Part shown: in pieces, positions 1 to 8,017 of the stretch | Position numbering within the stretch: the stretch's first letter is position 1 | Layout: every line of letters starts with the position of its first letter | Source of the DNA: JAQGMJ01 sp036271855 | GTDB taxonomy: Bacteria; Pseudomonadota; Gammaproteobacteria; Burkholderiales; JAEUOS01 | Reading direction: 5' to 3' | Length of the DNA: 37,425 nt | NCBI GenBank assembly: GCA_036271855.1 | Contig: DATAZV010000164.1 | Location: 1 to 37,425, forward strand | The notes under the pieces: generated by a model | Database searches by the model: none | Told to the model about the DNA's origin: nothing | The model's input: only the letters and a program-made list of their open reading frames with translations | Translations under genes and position numbers: made by a program

Positions 1-1799
1 TCTTTCGCGCCGGCCCAGGCCGGACGCAGCGCGTCCAGGCACTGGTCCAGCCCGGCGCTGGCTTGCAGCACCTGGCCGCAGGCGGTGGCGTCGCCGGCAC
101 GAATCGCGTTGCGATGGCGGAATTCCAGTGCATCCAGGCCGCACTTCTCCGCCAGTTCGTCCATCAGCGTTTCGGTGGCGATGCAGGCCTGCGGCACGCC
201 GAAGCCGCGAAAGGCGCCGGCAATCGCGTTGTTGGTGTACACCGCGCGAGTCAGTGCGCGCACGTGCGGCAGCGCATAGGGGCCGCTGGCGTGGATCGGC
301 ACGCGGTTGGCCACCGTGCTGCCCCAGGAGGCATAGGCGCCGGTGTTGAAGTCGCCGGCGAAATCCATCGCTGTCAATTTTCCCGCGCTGTCGCAGCCCA
401 GGCGCACACGGATGCGTGAAGGATGGCGCTTCGGCGTGGAGGCCATCGACTCCGGCCGGGTATAGACAATACGCACCGGGCGCTTGAGTTTCCACGCCGC
501 CACCGCCAACAAGGGCTGCACGGATATGTCCAGCTTGCCGCCGAAGCCGCCGCCGATGGCCGAGGGCACGACGTGCACGCGCTCAGGCGGCAGCTTGAGC
601 ACGCGCGCGACTTCTTCCTTGTCCATATACGGCGTCTGGGTGCAGACGAAAAGGCGCAGGCGCTCATGGCCCCCTTCGTTCACCACCTCGGCGTAGCCGG
701 CTTCGGGCTCGATGTAGGCGTGCTCGACGTAGCTGGTGCGAAAGTTGTCTTCGGCCACATGCGCGGCCAGTGGCAAGGCGGCCTTTACATCACCCTTGAC
801 CACGCGACCGCGGCAGAGCACGTTTTCCGGCGCGAAATCGTGGATCAGGTCGCCGGTGGCGGTCAGCGCCTGTTCCGGCTCGGTCAGTGCATGGCGGGGT
901 TGCCAGGTGATGGGTACTTCGGCTTCCGGTATGGCGATGATCGCTTCGCGCTCGCCCAGCAAGCCCAGCACCGCTTCACCGCGAAAACGCACGTGGCCGT
1001 CGGCCAGCACCGGCTGGTCTTTCGGCACCGGGAAGACGCAAAAACTGTTTTCCGGCACATCGGCGGCGGTGATGAAACCTTCGATCTGCGGGTATTTGCG
1101 CCGGAAGGCTTCGAGATCTCCCAGCGTGAAACCGGCGCGCGCATGCGGCGAGCGCACCACCCGCAGCCAGAGGGTGCCGGCGGGATAATCGTCGGCACCG
1201 TATTTTTCCGCGCCGGTCAGCTTGCTCACCCCGTCCAGGCGTGCCAGGCGGCTGCCGACGGCGCAGCCGATGGCGGGCGGCTCCAGCGTCAGGTCGCCTT
1301 GCGCAACGGCCAGCACCGATTCGACGATTTTTTGATAGCCGGTGCAGCGGCACAGCACGCCGCCCAGCGCATCTTCGACCTCGGCTTGCGTAGGCGTGGC
1401 ATTGCGTGCCAGCAAATCGCTTGCCGCCATCAGCATGCCGGGGGTACAGATGCCGCATTGCGCCGCGCCGTATTTGAGAAAGGCCTGCTGCAGGCGATTG
1501 AGCTTGCCGTCCTGCGCCAGGCCTTCGACGGTGGTGACCTCGCGGCCGGCGCATTGCGCCACCGCGGTGATGCAGGAACACACTTGCTTGCCGTCGAGCA
1601 GCACGGTGCAGGCGCCGCAATCGCCGGCGTCGCAGCCGATCTTGGTGCCGGTCAGGCCCAACTCGTCGCGCAAGGCATAGGCCAGGCGGGTGGGCGGCGC
1701 GCAGTTGAGCGAAGTTCGCTTGCCGTTGACGGTGAGCGCAATCGGCTCCAGTCCGGATTCGGCCAGGGATTTGAGGCCGGGTTCAAGAGGGTGGTTCAT
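1..1799 (-). CDS. Fused [2Fe-2S]-molybdopterin subunit of a molybdenum hydroxylase (partial, 3' end outside window)
   Basis: Open frame from ATG at 1799 to the left edge, about 599 residues without a stop. The N-terminus is a plant-type ferredoxin domain with C56, C61, C64 and C76 (GCDAGDCGAC). A second [2Fe-2S] domain follows, with QCGICTPGM and CRCTGY. After residue about 180 comes the xanthine dehydrogenase/aldehyde oxidoreductase molybdopterin region, including the signature GGGFGGK at about 558-581 in window coordinates and a later GAFRGFG. The family hydroxylates aldehydes, purines or N-heterocycles with water as oxygen donor; the substrate cannot be told here. The start overlaps the stop of the FAD subunit as ATGA, so the two are probably translationally coupled. 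In many Burkholderiales xanthine dehydrogenases FeS is fused to FAD; here FeS is fused to Moco and FAD is separate. The C-terminus, which carries the usual catalytic Glu, lies outside the window. Confidence 0.93.
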   Translation of the reverse strand, partial: MNHPLEPGLKSLAESGLEPIALTVNGKRTSLNCAPPTRLAYALRDELGLTGTKIGCDAGDCGACTVLLDGKQVCSCITAVAQCAGREVTTVEGLAQDGKLNRLQQAFLKYGAAQCGICTPGMLMAASDLLARNATPTQAEVEDALGGVLCRCTGYQKIVESVLAVAQGDLTLEPPAIGCAVGSRLARLDGVSKLTGAEKYGADDYPAGTLWLRVVRSPHARAGFTLGDLEAFRRKYPQIEGFITAADVPENSFCVFPVPKDQPVLADGHVRFRGEAVLGLLGEREAIIAIPEAEVPITWQPRHALTEPEQALTATGDLIHDFAPENVLCRGRVVKGDVKAALPLAAHVAEDNFRTSYVEHAYIEPEAGYAEVVNEGGHERLRLFVCTQTPYMDKEEVARVLKLPPERVHVVPSAIGGGFGGKLDISVQPLLAVAAWKLKRPVRIVYTRPESMASTPKRHPSRIRVRLGCDSAGKLTAMDFAGDFNTGAYASWGSTVANRVPIHASGPYALPHVRALTRAVYTNNAIAGAFRGFGVPQACIATETLMDELAEKCGLDALEFRHRNAIRAGDATACGQVLQASAGLDQCLDALRPAWAGAK

Positions 1800-2671
1800 G
1801 CCTTGCCCTCAGCCTGCTCGAACGCACGCGTCAGCACCTGCCCGACCAGGGTGAACGCGGCTTCGATGCGATAGGCGGCGCTGCCGCGCACGTCGTTGAT
1901 CGGCGCCAGTCCCTGCAGGTCTTCGGGAGCCAGCTGCTTGAGCGCTTGCGCCGGGGTGCGGCCAACCAGCTTGCGCGCCAGCGCGTCAAGGCTCAGGGCG
2001 GCGGCGGAACACGCGCCCACTGCGAGGCCGCAGCGGGCGATGCGCCCGGCCTCGTCGAGCGCCACCACGGCGGAGCCCATGACAATCGAGATCACCAGGT
2101 ATTTGCGGGTGCCGAGCTTGATGAAACTGCTGCGCGCCGCCTCCGGCCAGGCCGGCACGAGAATGGCGGTGACCAGCTCATGCGCGGCGCGCGCGGTCTT
2201 GCGGTTGCCGAAGATGAATTGCGACAGCGGCAGGCGCCGCGTGCCCAGTGTGGAGGCCAGTTCCACTTCCGCGCCCAGGGCGAGCAGCGGCGGCACGCCG
2301 TCGGCCGCCGGCGAGGCGTTGCACAGGTTGCCGGCGACGGTGCCGCTGTTCTGGATTTGCGCGCCCCCGACTTCGCGCGCCGCGGCCTTCAGGCCGTCGA
2401 ACACGGCGGGCAGCGGCGCCCGGATCACTTCGCTCCACGTGGTGGTGGCGCCGATGCGCCAACCCTCGGCCGTGCGGCTGATGCCGGAGAGACCGGCCAC
2501 CCGGGTGATGTCGAGCAGCGCCACATCATCCACCGGCTTGCCGACACGCCCGGGGTAGAAGTCGGTGCCGCCAGCAAGAACGGTATAAGGCGCATCGGCC
2601 AGCGCGGCGAGGACATCGCCCAGCGCGGTCGGCTGCAAATATTGCGCGGCGGATGCAGCGGAGATATGCAT
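1796..2671 (-). CDS. FAD-binding subunit of the molybdenum hydroxylase
   Basis: A 291-residue protein of the CO dehydrogenase/xanthine dehydrogenase medium-subunit family. It passes electrons from the [2Fe-2S] clusters to FAD and then to an acceptor. The two FAD-pyrophosphate loops are visible: AGGTDFYPG near residue 34 and TVAGNLCNASPAAD near residue 108. The C-terminal CODH flavoprotein domain is present. The ATG at 2671 is preferred because GGAG sits about 10 nt upstream; a TTG at 2689 would overlap the LysR stop. Its stop overlaps the start of the FeS-Moco subunit by 4 nt. Together the two polypeptides hold all cofactors of the enzyme. LysR lies immediately upstream in the same direction. 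Confidence 0.92.
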   Translation of the reverse strand: MHISAASAAQYLQPTALGDVLAALADAPYTVLAGGTDFYPGRVGKPVDDVALLDITRVAGLSGISRTAEGWRIGATTTWSEVIRAPLPAVFDGLKAAAREVGGAQIQNSGTVAGNLCNASPAADGVPPLLALGAEVELASTLGTRRLPLSQFIFGNRKTARAAHELVTAILVPAWPEAARSSFIKLGTRKYLVISIVMGSAVVALDEAGRIARCGLAVGACSAAALSLDALARKLVGRTPAQALKQLAPEDLQGLAPINDVRGSAAYRIEAAFTLVGQVLTRAFEQAEGKA

Positions 2672-2678
2672 TGCCCTG

Positions 2679-3656
2679 CTACTCCGCAACGCTGGCCGCC
2701 GGATCGGGCGCCAGCAGGGTCACTGCGCTGTCGGCGCCGCCGGGGCCGCTTTGCGCATACAACTCGTACACCAGGCGGCGCATCCATACCGTGCCGGGGT
2801 CGTTGTGGTAACGGGCATGCCAGTACTGGGTGATCGGATAGGCCGGCAGCTCGATCGGCAGCGGCAGCTCTTCCAGGCTCATCATGGCGGCGAAAATCGA
2901 GGCCACGCGCTGCGGCACGATCACCAGCAAATCGTTGTCGCGCGCCACCAGCGGCGCGACCAGAAAGCTGGAGACGGTGGCGACGATCAGCTCGGGACGG
3001 ATCAGCGCGCGCAGGCGCTTTTCCACCTCGCCGTGGAAATGTCCGGAATTGCCAGCAGTGACGAGCACATGGCGCGCCTGGCAGAATTGCTCCAGGCTGA
3101 TGTCGCCGGTTTTCGCCACGCGCTCGCGATGCGCCAGCAGCACATAGGTTTCCTGGTACAGGCCCTGGCAGTAGATACCGGACTGCAGGTTGGGAAAGTT
3201 GCCGATCGCCAGGTTGATGTCGCCCGCGCCCAACTCCTCGTTCAGGTCATGCGCATCGGCATTGACCGACAGGATGCGGGTTTGCGGCGCGCGCTGGCGC
3301 ACCGCCTCGATCAGCGGCGGCAGCAGAGCAGCGGCGCCGAGATCGGTGGTGGCGATGACGAATTCGCGCCCCGAGCTGGCGGGGTCGAACACCGGGCGCG
3401 CCACCAGCGCCACTCGCGCTTCGCGCAGGATCACGCCCACCGAGACGAACAACTCCTTGGCGCGCGGCGTCGGCTCCATGCCGGCCGCAGTGCGCACGAA
3501 CAGCGGGTCGCCGAAATGCGCGCGCATCTTGGTCAGCGCCTGGCTGACCGCCGGCTGCGTCATCGACAGCTTGAGCGCGGCGTTGGTCAGGCTCTTCTCG
3601 ACGTAGATCGCCTCGAAGGCTTCGAGCAACCGCAAATCCAGAGGGGGAGCACGCAT
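2679..3656 (-). CDS. LysR-family transcriptional regulator, NahR/DntR/LinR-like
   Basis: A 325-residue LTTR. The N-terminal winged helix-turn-helix covers about residues 8-65, with NAALKLSMTQPAVSQALTKM followed by GDPLFVR. The effector domain is a type 2 periplasmic-binding fold and ends in YWHARYHNDPGTVWMR, typical of the NahR/LinR subgroup. It reads in the same direction as the hydroxylase genes and ends 7 nt before the FAD subunit start, so it may be cotranscribed with the genes it controls. Classical LTTRs are divergent from their targets, so the operator could lie in 3657-3837 and autoregulate the whole unit. The inducer is unknown; a link to oxidation of an aromatic or heterocyclic compound is inferred from context. 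Confidence 0.93.
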   Translation of the reverse strand: MRAPPLDLRLLEAFEAIYVEKSLTNAALKLSMTQPAVSQALTKMRAHFGDPLFVRTAAGMEPTPRAKELFVSVGVILREARVALVARPVFDPASSGREFVIATTDLGAAALLPPLIEAVRQRAPQTRILSVNADAHDLNEELGAGDINLAIGNFPNLQSGIYCQGLYQETYVLLAHRERVAKTGDISLEQFCQARHVLVTAGNSGHFHGEVEKRLRALIRPELIVATVSSFLVAPLVARDNDLLVIVPQRVASIFAAMMSLEELPLPIELPAYPITQYWHARYHNDPGTVWMRRLVYELYAQSGPGGADSAVTLLAPDPAASVAE

Positions 3657-3837
3657 GGCATCTTGACCACGAGAGGTAGGTGGTCAATTGTGGAAGCACT
3701 CGCGGCGAACTGCAACTACAGAGTGCATAAGCGTGGGTTATGGGGTTCCAAACCACGCCTAATGGGCCAGAACGGGTCATTTCCGCCCAGCGCCCGCCCG
3801 CTCTGAAACACGGGGGCATCGCCCAAAACAGGGCGGC

Positions 3838-5433
3838 TTAAGGCGTCTCCAGCACCACGCCGGGGATTTTGGCCAGATCGACCTGGTCGATCTGCTCCGG
3901 GTTCATGAACAGCTCGGCGTACTTCAGGTACACCCGTTCGCGGATGAACACGTCGAACAGGTCGGGATCAACGTGGCCGTTGAGCTTGAACTTGCCGAGG
4001 ATTTCCAGCGACTCTGTGAGGGTCTTGCCCTTCTTGTAGGGCCGGTCGCGCGCGGTCAGGGCCTCGAAGATGTCGGCGATGCCCATCACCCGCGCCTGGA
4101 TGCTCATTTCCTCGCGCTTCAGGCCCTTCGGGTAGCCCTTGCCGTCCATCCGCTCATGGTGGCCGCCGGCGTATTCCGGAACGTTTTTCAGGTGCTTGGG
4201 CCAGGGCAGCGCCTCCAGCATCTTGATGGTGGCGACGATGTGGTGGTTGATTACCTGGCGCTCATCGCCGGTCAGGGTGCCGGCGCGGATGGTCAGGTTT
4301 TTCAGCTCTTCCTCGGTGAGGAAATCGGTCTCGGCGCCGGAAACGTCGCGCCAGCGGTATTTGGCGATGCGCTTGACGTGCTCGACGTCCTCGTCGCGCA
4401 TGAATTCGCCGCCGACGTTGTTGCGCCGCAAGAAGGCCCGGTCTTCGTCGTATTGCGACAGCAGCTCGACGTAGGACTCCTTCGACATCTCGCCCTTGAG
4501 CATGGCAATCTCGGCGTCGCGCTTGAGCACTTCGAAGCGCGTGTCGACCAGCGCGATGCGGTCGAAAATGGTTTCCAGCTTGGTCGCCTTGTCGACCACG
4601 TGGACCGGCGTGGTGACCTTGCCGCAGTCGTGCAGCAGGCCGGCTATTTTCAGCTCGTAGCGGTCCTTGTCGGTCATGGTGAAGTCGGCCAGCGGACCTT
4701 GCGCGGTGGCGTTGACCGCTTCGGCCAGCATCATGGTCAGCGTGGGCACGCGCTGGCAATGGCCGCCGGTGTACGGAGATTTCTCGTCGATCGCGGTGTT
4801 CATCACGTTGATGAACGATTCGAACAGATGCTCCAATTGCCGGATCAGGTTTCGATTGGTCAGCGCGATCGCCGCCTGCGAAGCCAGGCTCTCGGCCAGG
4901 CGCTGGTCGGCATCGGAAAACTCGGTGACGCCGCCACCGGCCGGATCGACGCGGTTGAGCAGTTGCAGCACGCCGATCACTTCGTTCTCGTGGTCCCGCA
5001 TCGGGATGGTGAGAAAGGAGGTGGAGCGGTAGCCGGTTTTTTTGTCGAAGGCGCGGGTGCCGGAAAAGTCGAAGCCCTCGGCGGTGTAGGCGTCGGCGAT
5101 GTTGACGGTGTCGCCGGTGAGGGCCGCGTAGGCGGCGATCATCGACTTGTTTGGCGTGGCGTTCTCGTCGTACAGCTTGATCGGGTAGAAGGTGATCGGA
5201 TTGCCCGATACGCCCCCCAGGGCAATGCCCAGCGAGTCGTTGAGCAGGATTTCGAACTGTAGCTTTTCGCCGTCGATCAGGCGGTACAGCGTGCCGCCGT
5301 CGGCGTTGGTAATTTCCTTGGCGGCACGCAGGATGCGCTCCAGCAAGGCATTGATGTCGCGCTCTTGCGAGAGCGCGGCACCGACGCCGTTAAGCTGTTC
5401 GAGCCGCTTGAATAGTTCCTCGACGGTAACCAC
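3838..5433 (-). CDS. GAF-HD-GYP protein, predicted c-di-GMP phosphodiesterase
   Basis: A 531-residue cytoplasmic protein with no membrane segment seen. A GAF domain covers about 20-195 and contains the DKKTGYRS signature at 130-137. It is followed by an HD-GYP domain at about 205-505. Visible HD-GYP residues are H225, the HD pair H268-D269 with GK, H397/H398, HHERMDGKGYP at 425-435, and ADIFEALTARDRPYK. The family hydrolyses c-di-GMP to pGpG or GMP at a metal centre. An unusually long insert (about residues 285-390) separates the HD part from the helix with H397/H398. The start is GTG at 5433, 53 nt after the ATPase gene, and it is the last gene of the signalling block. The ribosome site is weak, so the start is less certain than the identity. 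Confidence 0.92.
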   Translation of the reverse strand: MVTVEELFKRLEQLNGVGAALSQERDINALLERILRAAKEITNADGGTLYRLIDGEKLQFEILLNDSLGIALGGVSGNPITFYPIKLYDENATPNKSMIAAYAALTGDTVNIADAYTAEGFDFSGTRAFDKKTGYRSTSFLTIPMRDHENEVIGVLQLLNRVDPAGGGVTEFSDADQRLAESLASQAAIALTNRNLIRQLEHLFESFINVMNTAIDEKSPYTGGHCQRVPTLTMMLAEAVNATAQGPLADFTMTDKDRYELKIAGLLHDCGKVTTPVHVVDKATKLETIFDRIALVDTRFEVLKRDAEIAMLKGEMSKESYVELLSQYDEDRAFLRRNNVGGEFMRDEDVEHVKRIAKYRWRDVSGAETDFLTEEELKNLTIRAGTLTGDERQVINHHIVATIKMLEALPWPKHLKNVPEYAGGHHERMDGKGYPKGLKREEMSIQARVMGIADIFEALTARDRPYKKGKTLTESLEILGKFKLNGHVDPDLFDVFIRERVYLKYAELFMNPEQIDQVDLAKIPGVVLETP

Positions 5434-5486
5434 GGGTGGTCTGGGCCGGTCCTTGGGTTGTTCCTGGGCGTGGCTTGGATCTGCGG

Positions 5487-7862
5487 TTATTTGATACAGA
5501 CGGTGCGCACCTGCTTCAGGTCGGTCAGGCCCATCAGGATCTTTTCCATCCCGTCCATCTTCAGCGTGCCCATGCCCTCTTCGACGGCGGTGACGAAAAT
5601 GTCGGACACCCGCCCCTTTTCCTGGATCAGCTTTTTTACCCGGTCGGAGGCAATCATCAGCTCATGCAGGCCGACGCGGCCCTTGTAGCCGGAATTGCCG
5701 CACTTGTCGCAGCCCTTGGCCTTGTACATCACGAGCTTGCCTTCCTTGCCGTACTCGGCCAGCCAGCGGTCATAGAGCTTCTTGAACGAGCCTTGCGGAT
5801 CGGTCTTCCACTGCGGCGTCTTCACCAGTTCCTCGGCATATTCGCTGATGAAGGCCTTGAGCTCGTTGGCGTCCGGTGTATAGGCTTCCTTGCATTCGCC
5901 GCACAGGCGCTTGCCCAGGCGCTGCGCCAGGATCCCCAGCAGCGCGTCGGAGAAGTTGAACGGGTCCATGCCCATGTCGAGCAGGCGGATCACCGCTTCC
6001 GGGGCGCTGTTGGTGTGCAGGGTGGCGAATACCAAGTGGCCGGTAAGCGAGGCTTCAATGCCGGTGCCGGTGGTCTCGGCATCGCGCATTTCACCGACCA
6101 TGATGATGTCGGGGTCGGCACGCAGGAAGGCCTTCATCACCACCGCGAAGTCCAGCCCCGCCTTTTTGTTCACCTGCACCTGGCGCAGGCCTTTTTGCGT
6201 AATTTCCACCGGGTCCTCGGCGGTCCAGATCTTGGTGTCCACCGTGTTGAGGAAACCGAGCACCGAGTGCAGCGTGGTGGTCTTGCCGGAGCCGGTCGGG
6301 CCGCAGACAAAGAAAAGCCCGTAAGGTTTTGAGACGGTCTTTTTCAGGTTTTCCAGGTTCGACTTGGTCAGGCCCAGCTTGTCGATCGGAATCGGCTCGC
6401 CGGCGGCCAGAATACGCATCACCACGTCCTCGACGCCGCCGGCGGTGGGGATGGTGGCCACGCGCAGCTCGATGTCGAGCGGCCCGAACTTCTTGAACTT
6501 GATCTTGCCGTCCTGCGGCTTGCGCTTTTCCGAGATGTCGAGGTCGCACATGATCTTCAGGCGCGCGACGATGGCGGCGCGGTAGCTCGCCGGAATCTCG
6601 ATATAGGGGTAGAGCGAGCCGTCCTTGCGGAAACGGATTTCCGTCTTCGCCTTGCCCGGATAGGGCTCGATGTGGATGTCCGAAGCGCCCTGGTTGTAGG
6701 CGTCGACGATGATCTTGTTGACCAGCTTCACCAGTTCGTTGTCGGCGGCGGCGTCGACGTCGTCATTGCTGCCGCCAAGCGCGCCGACGTCCTCTTCCTC
6801 GTCCATGCCGGAGAGCAGGTCGTCGATCGAACTGGTGTCGGCCTGCTCGCCGAAGAGGGCCGTCAGGGTCTGCTTGAACTCCTGCTGGGTGGTGACGCGG
6901 TAGGCGATCTTGCTGGCGCGCGGGAAGATGTTGTTGACGATGCGCGAGCCCTTGATGCGCTCGGGGTCGAGGCAGACCACCACCAGGCCCTCCTTGGTAT
7001 CGTCCACCGGCACCCACTGGCTGGACTCGACGTAGTCGCGCTTGAGGTTTTTCAGCAGGTCGGCGGGTTTGATGCGGTCGGCCTTGAAGGGCTCATAGGG
7101 AACGGTGAAAAACTTCGCCAGGGCGGCGCCCAGGGCCGGAATCTTCACCTGGAACTCGCTGATCAGCACGTCCTCGATGTCCAGGCCCTTGCGGCGCGCG
7201 GAACGGGTGGCGAGGTCGAATTCCTGCGCCGACAGCACCGCGTCGGCGACCAGGTAGTCGTACTTGGTCTTGACCGGCGCGGCCGACTTCTGGCGCTGAC
7301 GAAAGGCGATGGCCAGCGTCTGGGTCAGGGCGGAGGCGCCCTCTTCCTCAAGCTGGCCGAAGTTCTGGCCCGACTTGTTGTTGATGATCTGCACGACCCC
7401 GATCAGCTCGCTGGCCTGCTGGTCGATGATCGGCGCCACCAGCATCTGTTTGGTGCGGTAGCCGGTGCGCTTGTCGACTTCCTGCAGGAAGCGCAGGTTC
7501 GGGTTGAACGACTTCAGCTCGGCCTCGTCGTACACATCCTTGATGTTGATCAGCTTGCGCGACAGGGCGACGTAGCCGGCGATGCTTTGCTCGGCGATCG
7601 GCAGCTTCAGGTCTTTGAAGGAATTGAGGCCGGTCTTGACCTTGGAAATGATCGACGCCTTGTCCTCGCCCACCGAATAGATGGTCAGGCGGTCGGCGTT
7701 GAACAGGTTGCAGATGTCCTGGCTCACCTCGAGCATGATCTCGTCGACGTTGTTCGTCGCGTGGACCTTGTTGGTGACCGTCTGCAGGTTCTTCTGAAAG
7801 TTGAGTTTCAGATTGACGTCCGGCGCCTGCGCGGCCGGTGTGGGACTCAATACAGCGCTCAT
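5487..7862 (-). CDS. GAF-domain GspE/PilB-type assembly ATPase
   Basis: A 791-residue member of the type II secretion/type IV pilus ATPase family. Domains are GAF at 38-190 (DKRTGYRT at 130-137), an MshEN/T2SSE_N-like region at 198-335, and the ATPase at about 375-785. Walker A is GPTGSGKT (521-528), the Asp box is AEDPVE (548-553), Walker B is DPDIIMVGEMRD (583-594), and the His box is TGHLVFATLHTN (607-618). Zinc cysteines are C654/C657 and C718/C721, more widely spaced than in many GspE proteins. The ATG at 7862 has GAGG upstream; the earlier GTG at 7868 has no separate support. No pilin, platform or secretin genes lie nearby, so the partner machine is unknown. The N-terminal GAF is unusual for this family. 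Confidence 0.93.
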   Translation of the reverse strand: MSAVLSPTPAAQAPDVNLKLNFQKNLQTVTNKVHATNNVDEIMLEVSQDICNLFNADRLTIYSVGEDKASIISKVKTGLNSFKDLKLPIAEQSIAGYVALSRKLINIKDVYDEAELKSFNPNLRFLQEVDKRTGYRTKQMLVAPIIDQQASELIGVVQIINNKSGQNFGQLEEEGASALTQTLAIAFRQRQKSAAPVKTKYDYLVADAVLSAQEFDLATRSARRKGLDIEDVLISEFQVKIPALGAALAKFFTVPYEPFKADRIKPADLLKNLKRDYVESSQWVPVDDTKEGLVVVCLDPERIKGSRIVNNIFPRASKIAYRVTTQQEFKQTLTALFGEQADTSSIDDLLSGMDEEEDVGALGGSNDDVDAAADNELVKLVNKIIVDAYNQGASDIHIEPYPGKAKTEIRFRKDGSLYPYIEIPASYRAAIVARLKIMCDLDISEKRKPQDGKIKFKKFGPLDIELRVATIPTAGGVEDVVMRILAAGEPIPIDKLGLTKSNLENLKKTVSKPYGLFFVCGPTGSGKTTTLHSVLGFLNTVDTKIWTAEDPVEITQKGLRQVQVNKKAGLDFAVVMKAFLRADPDIIMVGEMRDAETTGTGIEASLTGHLVFATLHTNSAPEAVIRLLDMGMDPFNFSDALLGILAQRLGKRLCGECKEAYTPDANELKAFISEYAEELVKTPQWKTDPQGSFKKLYDRWLAEYGKEGKLVMYKAKGCDKCGNSGYKGRVGLHELMIASDRVKKLIQEKGRVSDIFVTAVEEGMGTLKMDGMEKILMGLTDLKQVRTVCIK

Positions 7863-8017
7863 ACCCACCTCACCCGAGGATTTACCACCGAATTACACAA
7901 AACCGATCGTCCCGCCCTGCCCGCCGGGGCCAGGTGCAAGACGCGCAGAACCATTATCCACAAACTGTCCGGCCAGACTTGTTAAAAGATGCAAGATGGC
8001 ACAAAAAAATACCGGTT

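Noticed and set aside
423..1874. 483-codon plus-strand frame opposite the molybdenum hydroxylase
   Set aside because: No motif; the minus strand carries two [2Fe-2S] motifs and GGGFGGK.
3657..3837. Terminator after the HD-GYP gene (CGCCC/GGGCG pair near 3821-3836)
   Set aside because: The stem is only about 5 bp and has no T-run; not supportable as a terminator.
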